Below, piece by piece: positions 12,742 through 22,935 of a stretch of DNA of 64,000 bases. The translations under genes and the position numbers were made by a program. Numbering within the stretch: the stretch's first letter is position 1; every line of letters begins with the position of its first letter. The notes under the pieces are model-generated. The model did no database searches, was not told the origin of the DNA, and worked only from the letters and a program-made list of their open reading frames with translations. Source of the stretch: Haematococcus lacustris (lineage: Eukaryota > Chlorophyta > Chlorophyceae > Chlamydomonadales > Haematococcaceae); contig JASKMD010000016.1 in the NCBI GenBank assembly GCA_030144725.1, forward strand, positions 1,477,753-1,541,752, read 5' to 3'.

Positions 12742-15700
12742 TCATCGCGGTGGTAGGGGAGGCTGACTTCTTGCCATGCGCTGGTACTGCCAGCCCAGGC
12801 TTAACGACACGAACAGCCATCCTAGACAGGCCACCGAGCCCGCCCAGGCCACGCCAGTAACTCCAAGGTTCAGCCGCACATCTGCAGCACATCCGACCAA
12901 TAAGTGTGGAACGGAGAACAAGATGTCGCTACTTGCTGTAGCTCGGAGACGCCGCGCACCTAGGACCTCGAAGCACGCAGCCGCGAGTGTGTCGCCCATA
13001 CGCTGCACTACAGCGTCGATGGCCAGCTTGGCCTTGTACTTCTCGTCTCGGGTCAGGACGGTGAAGAGCACCTGTGTGCCGCAAAGCGTCGTCCGCGTCA
13101 AGTCGTCGCGTTCCTCGCCTAGAGTCGCATTTCATCGCAGTGTTGGGCCTAGTTACACGGCACGCCGTAGCACCCACCTCTCTGGCGGGGCGCACCAGAC
13201 TGTAGCCGAGCAGCTTGCGGCTCACCTCCGCCCCGGACATTACCTGCGGCTCAACGGCAAATGCAAGGACGGCCCACGCCCCACAGCGAGTGAAGGAGCC
13301 TGCACCGGTCTTAGGCTGAGAGCTGGGTGAATGCAGACTGCCAACCTGGACCAGTCCTTGGCTGGAGGAGAAGACATGTTTGCTTGGCTGGCGGGAGAAG
13401 ACTTGGCCCCTCCCTTGGCAGCCAGCTAACCCAGCTGGCAGGTGTGGCAGTGGTGGGTCAGGGCAAGGTGATGACAGACCAAGGCCAGGGATGGCCAGCG
13501 TTTGCAGAGTGGGGGGCTTAGTTGGGGGGGAGGGCAAGGCTTGACCCTAGATAGGGGAGGATGTTGACCCACCCACACCCATTCACCCACCCTTACCCCC
13601 AAGGCATACACACCCGAGGCAGACATATACACATCAGTTTTTTTTTTCGTTTCGCCCGGATGCATGATCTGACCTGAGTGACATGGCATAGGTTCATACC
13701 CCTGAATTTATAGCTCAACCTTCCTTTAAAACATCGCTCAGGTAGAAAATGTAACGATAACTACGCCAAAATACGCAAAATCTCAGGGTAAATCGCAATT
13801 TTTATAGCGCAGTGCGAGGTAGTGAAGCTCGACAGGCGACCATTTCATAGCGCAATAGGACCCCTGGAATGTCGCTTGGAAAGGCGAAAAATAAACACTG
13901 ATACACATACACCCACACCCACACCCTCATCCCCACCCACCCACACCCGCATACCCACACACCCACACATGAACCAGGCATGGCAGGCTGTTGCCGGGGA
14001 AGGGAGGGGCATGCACTCCAGTCCCTGACGGCTAGTGAGTGACTGACAGTGGCTATGGTAGGCCTGTATGCGGCATGCGCGGCATGGACTCACTGCTGCA
14101 TGGCCTGCATGCTGCATGGACTTACTGCTGCTCCTGGCAGGCTGGTGAGCAGGATGATGCTGGCCAGGCAGGTGACCGGGTACAGGGACAGGCTGGCTGT
14201 GATCCCCAGCCAGCCCAGCAGGCGGCCTGCATGCATGAACACAATGCATGGATGACGTGGGGTCTTGAGTGCATGGCGGGTGCATGGATGTGGCATGCAT
14301 GTTGCACGGAGTCATGACTTGAAACATGCTAGAAAAATGGAACTTAAGTCCGCACGGCTGCATGGCGCATGACGCATGGGACCACCCTCAGTCTCCAGTT
14401 CTCCCCACAGCCTCATATAGCATAGCTCCAGCTTCACTTGCATGGCCTATGCCCTACTGCTCGTTTCGCATGCCTATGTCTTCCTGGAGCCTCCAGCAGC
14501 AGCTGTAACGAAGTATATATACCGAAATAGGTAATACTCATGCATTCCGGATGTCCCTTTGTTACAGCAGCAGTACGCAGCTCCTGCATGCGGGGTGGTA
14601 CCCTTCCCCTGCCGGCCCCTGTTGGCTCCTGCAGCAGCAGGACTTAGCTCCTTTCCGCCCTGCAGCCCCACTGCTGCCCTACAGGGTTAGGGTTAGGGTT
14701 AGGGTTAGGGTTAGGGTTAGGGTTAGGGTTAGGGTTAGGGTTAGGGTTAGGGTTAGGGTTAGGGTTAGGGTTAGGGTTAGGGTTAGGGTTAGGGTTAGGG
14801 TTAGGGTAACCCAGCCCCACTGCTGCCCTGCTGCTCGCCCCCCACGTCACCCGTGGCCAGCAGCTGTAGGACGAAGATGAGGGAGGCGCTGATGGAGTTG
14901 ATGCGGGCAAAGAAGGCCGCCCTGTTGCTGGCACCTTCCACCATTTGGGCAACCAGCAGGGAGCGCTGGAAATACATCAGGCTGCCTGCATGGGCGCATG
15001 GGGGCATGCATGCATGCAAGCCATGCTAGCAAGCATGGTGGCAGAATGTGACCTATGTGTGGGTGTGAATCTTATAAGGCAATGATGTGTGTGGTGTTAT
15101 GCAGGTTTGACCGGGTACACACCGTGTGTAGGGCACTGTGTAGGCATTTATCTGTGTGGGTGGTGTGACCAGGTGTGACCAGGGTGGAGTGTGTGACAAG
15201 TGAGTGAAACCAGAGTGGCAACAACGAACTTGGAGATGCAGCGGAGTACTGGCAAGTAAGGCAGTATTGCTGTGTGGCATGCATCGAGGCCTCCTGCATA
15301 CAGTCACCATGGGTTTGGGGGGAGGTGTGGGGGGAGGTGTGAAGGGAGGTGTGAGGGGAGGTGGCCTCACCAACAGCATAGGTGGCCAACAGGTATGCGC
15401 ACAGCAGCAGCAGGTAGGGGGAGGTGGCAATGAGCATCCAGCCCTCCAGCACCTGCACCTCAGCAGCAGGCAGGAGATCAGGCCGCAGGTCAGGCAGCAG
15501 GCAGCAGGCAGCAGTACCGGCAGTTTCAGCAGTCGACACCACCAGGGCCGGCCTCCTCACCTTGGCCATGGGGCCTTGACGCGGCTTCACTCCAGCACCA
15601 GCTTTGCGCCCGCCTGCTCCGCCTCCCTCACCCCCTGCTGTCCCCACCCCTCCTTCCCCCTCCCCCACACTGCCACCTCTATGGGTGACGGCTGAGGAGG

Positions 15701-18700
15701 CAGGCACGGCGCCAGGGGCTGTGCTTGCTAGGGCGCGGGGGGAGGGGGAGTTCACGCGGGCGCTCAGCCAAGACGTAGCAAAGCTGCAGCCAGAGCGACA
15801 GCAGAGAGGCGAGGAAGTTAAGCCCGCCCCCCTGCCCCCTGCCCCCTGCCCCTGCCCCTGCCCCTGCCCCTGCCCCTGCCCCTGCCCCTGCCCCTGCCCC
15901 TGCCCCCTGCCCCTGCCCCTGCCCCTGCCCCTGCCCCTGCCCCTGCCCCTGCCCTCATGAGAGTACACAAGGCGCAGGGCAGTATCCTATGACCCACATG
16001 AGCATGGAGGAGATGAAGATGAGTGAGGACAGAGTGAGGTGGTGGCGTCCCAGGCCGCTGGTGATTGCCATGCTGGTGAGGGAGCCGGCCAGCTGGCCCA
16101 GGGTAGCGCCTGCAGAGCAGACACACTCAGCCTCTGGGGTGGGTGGTTGTTTAGGTTGTTGCAATTTCAAACACGTTATGGCCGATTACATAATGCGAAA
16201 ACAATGGACGAGTCCGAGACGATGCCATATACACCGAGGCGCAGCCCAGGTGTGCATGGCCGCGGAGACGAGGAAGAGTCCATTAGATTCGCGTAGTGAG
16301 CGAGGTAGAAGCGGGTATCTAGTATATCTGAGGTCCGTGGCCAGAGAAATTATGCAAAAGCGTTCCCCGCGGCCCCGCGACTCACCTGCTGCGATGAAGC
16401 CAAACAGGCGGCGGGCGGCCTCAGCGGCAAACACGTCTGCAGGCAGGGCAGAGGGCAGGGAACCTACTCAGCAGGGCACAGGGCGCCGGCTCAAGGGCAA
16501 TGCCTGCCAGCACAGCACAGCAGTTCAGGTCAGATCCTCTCCTCACATGTTCTTGCCGTTGCTCGAGGGTTGAACACCTTCCACAGAGAGACCACTTTGC
16601 TCCTCCCTGCCCTGCACCACCTGGTCCCCTTGACTTGGCTTCTGACCCTGACCAGGTAGCCCACCTGGCCACCTTGACCTGCTGCTCCCTTCCCTTTCCC
16701 CCAGCCTCCGCCTGACCTCCTCCCACCAACCTTGTCAGCAACCTTACCCACCTTTCAGCTCCTGCTCCTCCTCTCCCTCATCCGAACTATCCCCTTGTGT
16801 TTCCTAACCCCTCCCCTATCAAACCTCCCCTACTCCCCCCTCCCCTTCCCTCCGCAACCACTCCCTGACCTCTCAAGCCCCTGACCCCCTCATCCACCAT
16901 TCCCTCCCGCCCTCACCTTCTTCCCTTGCTCCCGCCCCCCTCCACCCCGCCCCCTGACCTCCCGCCCCCCCTCCCTCCCGGCCCCCTCCCTCCCGCCCCC
17001 CTCCACTCCGCCCCCTGACCTCACCTGCGCACCTGGCCCACATGCTGCTCATGGCCACCAGGTTTTGAACATTCAACCAGACGAAGAATGACACCCGTAC
17101 CTGCACACACCGCACCCGGGGCATGGCACCACACTGGGCCACGCGGCTGCACCCAGATCAGGGTTAGGGTTTGGGGTAGGGGTAGGGGTAGGGGTAGGGG
17201 TAGGGGTAGGGGTAGGGGTAGGGGTAGGGGTAGGGGTAGGGGTAGGGGTAGGGGTAGGGGTAGGGGTAGGGGTAGGGGTAGGGGTAGGGGTAGGGGTAGG
17301 GGTAGGGGTAGGGGTAGGGGTAGGGGTAGGGGTAGGGGTAGGGGTAGGGGTAGGGGTAGGGGTAGGGGTAGGGGTAGGGGTAGGGGTAGGGGTAGGGGTA
17401 GGGGTAGGGGTAGGGGTAGAAGCGACCATGTTATAGCGCAAAACGACCCCTAAAGTATGGCATATCATAGTGAACGCTATATATTGCGCGAAAAAAACAA
17501 CACTGCACCACACCCTCTCAGCTGCCCCCTGACCCTGACCCTGACCCTGACCCTGACCCTGACCCTGACCCTGACCCTGACCCTGACCCTGACCCTGACC
17601 CTGACCCTGACCCTGACCCTGACCCTGACCCTGACCCTGACCCTGACCCTGACCCTGACCCTGACCCTGACCCTGACCCTGACCCTGACCCTGACCCTGA
17701 CCCTGACCCTGACACTTACCCTGACCCTGACTATCCAGCCTCAACTGCCCCCTTTGGTGACCTGGACCTGAACCCAGCTGCACCCTGACTAAACACACAA
17801 AGCCTAAGACCACCGCACTGACAAAACCTGTGGCATACGCGGACTACCAATTCCCACTGGCTGCTGCTTAAGCTGTGGGTGTGGGGTGTTGGGGTGGTGG
17901 GATTTGGTGTGGTGTGATGTGGTGGGGTGGGTGTGAGGTGGTTTGGTGTGGTGATGTGGTTTGGTGTGTTGGTGGTGGGTTGGGGTGGGGTGCTGGTGGG
18001 GTGGATGGTGGGGTGGCATCGCTTGGCACTGAGCGCCATGTACAGGGCATGACTGCTCCCTTGCACCGCCCCATGCCAGCCCCAGACCAGACCCTGCCCA
18101 TCATCTGACCCTGCCTTGGACCAGCCCCTGCCCCTGACCAGCCTCCGCCCCTCATCAGCCTCCACCCTACCGCTCTCTGTACACACACCCTGTAGCGCAC
18201 ACACACCCTACCGCTCTCTGGAAGGAGTCCAAGGAAGGGTCACCATGCTTGGCAGAGGGCCCACTCGGGGGCCTGGCTCCACCCTGCTCTGGACCCTGCT
18301 GCTGCTGCTGCTCAGTCCCCTGCTGCTGCTGCTGCTGCTGCTTCCCTTGCTGCTCCCCGTTATGTTGTAGCTGCTCTTGCTGATGCTGCAGACGTCTAGC
18401 AGCTTGCCCACCGCGGTCAGCATTCACACCCTGACGATGGGCTTCCCCATGCCTTGCTTGCGACTGCTGCTCCCCAGCCACCACCCCCTTGAGACTACCC
18501 AACGACCCAGGTTCTAATCCCGAAGCCGGAACACTTTTACCTGTGCGCCCAAAAACACTGGATGGCTGCGCACCTAAGTCTGGCACTACCCTGTCAGCAG
18601 CAGCCTCATGTGTCTGTTGAGGTGGTTGGGCAGTTGCTGGCAACTGTGCTATGGCGCCCAGCGAGTCGAGCTGGGCCTTGGCATACTCTGCAGTCGTGAT

Positions 18701-19777
18701 GGGATGGGTTCCTGAGGCAGAGGTTTGTGCTGGGGCTGAGTTGGTAGCAGCAGCAGAGGGCAGAGGTGAGGGAGAGGTGGGCCATGGCAGGAGGGGGCCA
18801 GAGGATCCTTGGGGCTGGGCAAGCGCAGCCAGCCCTAGCCACTGCATGCCAGGCTGCCCATGGGCCTGCTCCACTGCCGGGGTCTCTATGCCGCTGCTGC
18901 TGCTGCTGCTGCCGCTGCTGCTGCTGCTGCTGCCGCTGCTGCTGCTGCTGCTGCCGCTGCTGCTGCTGCTGCTGCCGCCGCTGCTGCTGCTGCTGCTGCC
19001 GCCGCTGCTGCTGCTGCTGCCGCTGCTGCTGCTGCTGCTGCCAGCTGGGGGGTCAGGCCGGTTGTGGGCATGGAGCACCGAGCTGTAGTAGAGCAGGTAG
19101 AAGGCTGCACTGGCAGGCGCAAGGGCAGGGGCTCAGGGGCAGGGGCTCAGGGGCAGGGGCAGGGGCTCACAAGCAACCCGGCAGACCCAGACGGGCCTAG
19201 GCACACGGGCGCCGGCACATCGCCCCAGGCCCAAGCAAACACGCTGACAGTCGCAGGCCCACCTGCCCACCTGCCCCTGCCCTCCTGCAGCCTGGCTCGC
19301 ACCAAGCATGACGGCGCCCAGGATAGCGTACAGCTGCCTCAGCAGCCGCTCCTGGGGCTGGCCCGGGCGGGACAGCAGCGCTGAGGTCAGGGGTGTCACC
19401 AGCAGGACGCCAAACAGCGATGCGGTGAACAGCTTGGGCAGCGTGTCGGTGCCTGCGCTGCACCGCAATGGTGGCTCCAGGCGTGATAGAGTGACGGTGA
19501 GGAATGGAGGAGGCGGGGGTGGGTGGGTGGGTGGGTGGGTGGGTGAGGCAGGTGGTGGAGCAGGGGAGGGGTGGAGGTGGCGGGGGGGTGCATGGCACAT
19601 GGTGAACACAAGTTAAGGGTGCACACAGGTTGGGGTGCGAGCGGTGCGAGTGGGGAGATGGTGCTACAGCTGCCGTCCCTGCAGGCCGTGTTTAATGGGC
19701 AAGGCTGCCTGCTGACATTGAACACGCAACACGCAAGGCTGCCTGCTGACATTGAACACGGCCTGCAGGGATGGGGT

Positions 19778-19812
<35 letters not shown>

Positions 19813-21336
19813 GGTTAGGGTTAGGGTTAGGGTTAGGGTTAGGGTTAGGGTTAGGGTAAGGGTTAGGGTTAGAGTTAGGGTTAGTCGGTGTCGGCTCACC
19901 CTAACCCTAGCCCTAACCCTAACCCTAAACCCCATCCCTGCAGGCCGTGTTGAATGTCAGCAGTCAGCCTTGCCCAGTGGTCTCAACGCCGCACCACCCA
20001 CTGGGCACACCAACAAGGATGTCAGGGTTAGGGTGAGGGTGAGGGTTGAAGTTAAGGTTGAGATTAGGGTTAGGGTCAGGAATTCCGTGTCAGGGTTGTG
20101 TTTGCCTTGCTTTGCCAAGGAAGCATGCGGCCATGGGAACAGGACAAGCATGACATGCCCAGCAGCCATGCAAGGCAGGTGGCTATGCGGCGTACAAAGA
20201 CTGCAAGAGCCAGGGAGGGAAACTACACTGACGGCAGAGTAGGGCGGTGGATGTAGCAGGAACAGAGAGGACTGCAGCACGCACCAAGGGAGATGCCCGC
20301 CTCCTCCCTCAGTGGCACTACCACAAAGTATGAGGCAAGCAGCTGCAGGGTGCGGCGGGGTGCTTCAGATTATGCGGGGAGGCGGGCAGGCTGGGGCCAT
20401 GGGAGGGGAGGGGAGGGGAGGGGAAGGGGTGAGGGAGGGAAAGGGAAGCAAGTGGAGGGGGAAGCAAGCGGATTAAGGGGTGCTCCTTGCACAACGTGTC
20501 AATGTCGACTGATGCTAGTGTTGGCTGTGTGCTGGGGCTGGGGCTGGGGCTGGGGCTGGGGCTGGGGCTGGGGCTGGGGCTGGGGCTGGGGCTGGGGCTG
20601 GGGCTGGGGCTGGGGCTGGGGCTGGGGCTGGGGCTGGGGCTGGGGCTGGGGCTGGGGCTGGGGCTGGGGCTGGGGCTGGGGCTGGGGCTGGGGCTGGGGC
20701 TGGGGCTGGGGCTGGGGCTGGGGCTGGGGCTGGGGCTGGGGCTGGGGCTGGGGCTGGGGCTGGGGTTGGGGCTGGGGCTGGGGCTGGGGCTGGGGCTGGG
20801 GCTGGGGCTGGGGCTGGGGCTGGGGCTGGGGCTGGGGCTGGGGCTGGGGCTGGGGCTGGGGCTGGGGCTGGGGCTGGGGCTGGGGCTGGCGGTCAGGGCT
20901 GAGCAGCTTGTAACACTCACACAAAACATTGCAGCAAAGGAGTACAACGCAGGGGCCACCTGCAGTCACAGTGTGTGTGTGTATGTGACACAGCTCAGGC
21001 CAGGTGGTATGATGCCCATGACAAAAGTGTGTGACATAGCATGTCTCATGGGGCATGGGGCATGGGGCATCATGTCGTAACATATGTCAGGGCAACAATG
21101 TGCCCACAACACAATCAGGGTGCCTCATGCCTACGACATATTCTAGGGGGGCGGCATGTTGCCACTCTCCTGAGAAAAACTATGTGCTGGCTTATGCCCG
21201 CTGCTGAGAGTCCCGTCATGTACATGTTGCTTCAGTACGCCCCAGGGCTGTACCTGTGCCCTCTACTATGGCTGGTCGTCGGTCAACGGACCTCATTGTC
21301 ATGAATGAGCACAAAGCGGCTCAACAGCCCCCGCAT
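12742..21336 (-). CDS. TLC/MFS-type NTP/NDP-exchanger-like membrane protein (820 aa)
   Basis: Fourteen exons read on the minus strand: 21336-21292, 20959-20921, 20342-20285, 19452-19303, 19104-18212, 17100-17025, 16436-16386, 16109-15998, 15783-15371, 14985-14851, 14226-14126, 13315-13178, 13071-12960 and 12881-12742. They total 2463 bases and every junction phase matches. Signature segments follow the ATP:ADP antiporter (TLC) family and its bacterial relatives: [65 protein letters not shown] and [20 protein letters not shown] plus [18 protein letters not shown] count about 12 membrane segments. Insertions unlike the compact bacterial proteins are a loop of about 270 residues after helix 3 (residues 120-390, with poly-Ser and poly-Gln) and one of about 110 residues after helix 6. 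One exon is only 39 bases. An in-frame upstream ATG at 21507 would add 57 residues that could be a targeting peptide. Substrate and membrane are unknown. Confidence 0.85.
13635..13900. mobile_element. 266-bp hAT-like MITE with 8-bp target duplication
   Basis: Begins CAGTTTTTTTTTTCG and ends CGAAAAATAAACACTG, imperfect inverted termini starting CAGT. Flanked by ATACACAT at 13627-13634 and 13901-13908, a perfect 8-bp duplication as hAT elements make. It is AT-rich, has no coding capacity and sits in a transporter-gene intron. Confidence 0.75.
14683..14807. repeat. Interstitial telomere-like (TTAGGG)n, about 20 copies
   Basis: A perfect TTAGGG tract lies in the intron between transporter exons 10 and 11. 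The 18-bp sequence CAGCCCCACTGCTGCCCT occurs as a direct repeat immediately on both sides (near 14664 and 14812). Confidence 0.95.
15833..15955. repeat. (CCCCTG)n microsatellite, transporter intron
   Basis: Hexamer array filling most of the 214-base intron between transporter exons 8 and 9. Read on the gene's sense strand it is G-rich (CAGGGG). Confidence 0.95.
17166..17420. repeat. (GGGGTA)n microsatellite, transporter intron
   Basis: About 42 near-perfect GGGGTA copies preceded by GGGTTAGGGTTTGGGG, suggesting drift from a telomere-like seed. C-rich on the sense strand of the host gene. Confidence 0.95.
17421..17508. mobile_element. Truncated copy of the 13635-13900 MITE family
   Basis: Carries 'tatagcgcaaaacgacccct' and ends GCGAAAAAAACAACACTG, like the right half of the MITE at 13635-13900. 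The left half appears to be lost in the (GGGGTA)n tract. Confidence 0.5.
17526..17718. repeat. (CCCTGA)n microsatellite, transporter intron
   Basis: About 32 copies, G-rich on the sense strand of the host gene. Intron sequence; the open frames through it are not genes. Confidence 0.95.
18893..19042 (-). repeat. Coding trinucleotide tract: poly-Ser with Gly in transporter loop
   Basis: GCTGCTGC runs on the plus strand are read as AGC serine codons broken by GGC glycine on the minus strand, inside transporter exon 5 (19104-18212). The frame stays open across the whole 893-base exon and both splice phases fit, so the tract is translated in this model. A poly-Gln tract lies near 18300-18350 in the same exon. 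Confidence 0.75.
19743..19963. repeat. Inverted repeat enclosing telomere-like (TTAGGG)n / (CCCTAA)n
   Basis: The left arm CTGCTGACATTGAACACGG...GGATGGGG runs into TTTAGGG/TTAGGG repeats. After about 20 unrelated bases, CCCTAA repeats lead into the reverse complement of the same unique sequence, ending ...GTCAGCAG at 19963. Part of the left arm is also duplicated in tandem around 19703-19740. All of it lies in a transporter intron. Confidence 0.85.
20530..20890. repeat. (GGGGCT)n microsatellite, about 60 copies
   Basis: Near-perfect hexamer array in the intron between transporter exons 2 and 3. Long open frames exist in several readings because the period is a multiple of three. C-rich (AGCCCC) on the sense strand of the gene. 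Confidence 0.95.
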
Positions 21337-22335
21337 CGCCTGCCGGGCCTGTCGGCGGTTGCGTGTTAGCCACCCTCCTCTGCCTGAGGCGAAGGCCAGA
21401 GGAGGGGGCTGCGCAGCTCGGCGGTCGCGCAGCTCAGCGATCCGCGCCGCGCCCCATGAGCGGACACCCCAACTATACAACGCAGGTCTTAGTCGATTGC
21501 TGATCACACCGCGAAGCCGACACTCGAGGTTGCAAGTTTACGTTTCAGCCAGTCCTACATTTGGCATTTCTGGTGTTAGGGTGTTTAACCCCCTGATCTT
21601 ATGCAGCAGTGTACATGCTTCCTTCGTACATCCTTCTATACAACTTTCCCGTAACATTGACAACTGCATCCTTACGCTCGCACATCTCTCGTGCCTGAGT
21701 AGTTCATCAGTGCAGCTTCTCCTTCTGTCGTTTTCTCCGCTGTCACTCCTCCAACTTCCACGCCCACTTCACGAAACTGTTCACAACAGCCGCCACTCGT
21801 TGGGGGCAAGTTGGGGGGCAGCTGGTGGATTTATGGTAAAAGGTGGGCAGGGCAGCAGCAGGTGGGCAGGGCAGCAGGTAAAAGGTGGGCAGGGGACCGG
21901 CAGCTGACCTACTACTGCATCAAAACATCATAGACCCCATGAAGCTGAATAGTGTTATCTCTAGATATAGATATATATAGGCATGAAAGCAGCTGCAGCA
22001 GTTGCAGTAGCACCGAGGCAGGATATGGCTCTGCAGCCAGTCTGTTGCGTCTGCTTGCCTGTCAGACTTGAAGATGGTCTTCATGGCCACCTTTGGCTGT
22101 GAGCCTATGCGTGTGACCTACCCTCACGGAACTAGAGTGACCCATGTGCCCATGTGACTCATTTGATATTGTGGGTGGAGCCACCGGGGTGCAGGAGCCT
22201 AGCCCAGTCGCTGAGCCCGGTGCAGTGGCTAGGTCGGGAGGCAGCCGACTTGCCACCCTGTCTGCTGTGAGGGGGCTTGCTGCTGTGCGGGGCAAGGCGT
22301 GGCAGGGGCACGCTGTGCTGGTTCAGGTGGTGCTG
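21337..22335. other. Upstream region of the transporter gene; no gene seen
   Basis: About 1 kb with no convincing coding frame. Bases 21337-21507 continue the transporter reading frame upstream to another ATG, so the 5' end may lie here. Bases 21545-21790 are less GC-rich. I see no promoter motif I can defend. Confidence 0.5.
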
Positions 22336-22935
22336 TAGCCAGCGGCGCTGTGCCTCAGGGTGGGTCCAGGGCTGGCTCAGTGTCACTCCTACAAATTAAT
22401 CCCTGCGTCCGTCCCTGAGTGTTGACCGACCTTGTCTGATCGGGCTGAAATTTTGATAGATGGTAGTTTGCAGAAATAAAAACATATTTTTCAGAATAAA
22501 TAAATATTCTAAAAAAAATCAAAGGCGGCTGCGCTGTGGCCCTGTGGCTAGAGTGCAGGGATGAGTGCAGGGATAGGTTGCGGGCCACAGCGCCTCAGCT
22601 GTTGATTGTTCCAAAATATTTTTCTTGCAAAATATGTTTTATTTTTTGCAAACTACCATCTATTAAAATTTCAGCCCGATCGGACAAGGTTGGTAAACAC
22701 GCAGGGACGGACGCAGGGATTCATTTGTAGGAGTGGTGGGGTCATGTAAGTAGTTAGGCTGCAGGGGCTTGTGAGTTGAGTCTGGTTCAAGTGGTGCTGT
22801 AGCGGCCTGGTCAGCGCTGCCTGCCGCTCTCGGCCCTGCTTGCCCTTGCCCGTGTGCTGGGGTGGGACGTCATAGGCTGTAGGCCAAGGCTGGTGGAAGT
22901 GAGGCAGGGGGCAGGGGGAGGCAGGGGGCAAGGCA
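22336..22935 (+). repeat. Dispersed repeat, copy A (interrupted by a MITE)
   Basis: Starts TAGCCAGCGGCGCTGTGCC. Once the MITE at 22384-22735 is removed, it runs through GGTGGGACGTCATAGGC into the minisatellite. It matches 27075-27344 in opposite orientation at roughly 90% by eye. Confidence 0.85.
22384..22735. mobile_element. 352-bp MITE with long inverted termini (CACTCCTACAAAT)
   Basis: Left end CACTCCTACAAATTAATCCC and right end, reverse-complemented, CACTCCTACAAATGAATCCC. The similarity continues inward for about 130 bases on each side. The uninterrupted sequence survives in the inverted copy at 27290-27305, which defines the insertion exactly and leaves a 2-bp GT duplication (22382-22383, 22736-22737). 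CACTA-like by its first bases, but that superfamily usually duplicates 3 bp, so the class is open. Confidence 0.8.

Noticed and set aside
17073..17813. 246-codon minus-strand frame with Gly/Gln and Pro/Thr repeats
   Set aside because: It spans an intron with two hexamer microsatellites; the true transporter exon (17100-17025) splices from 18212 in a different way.
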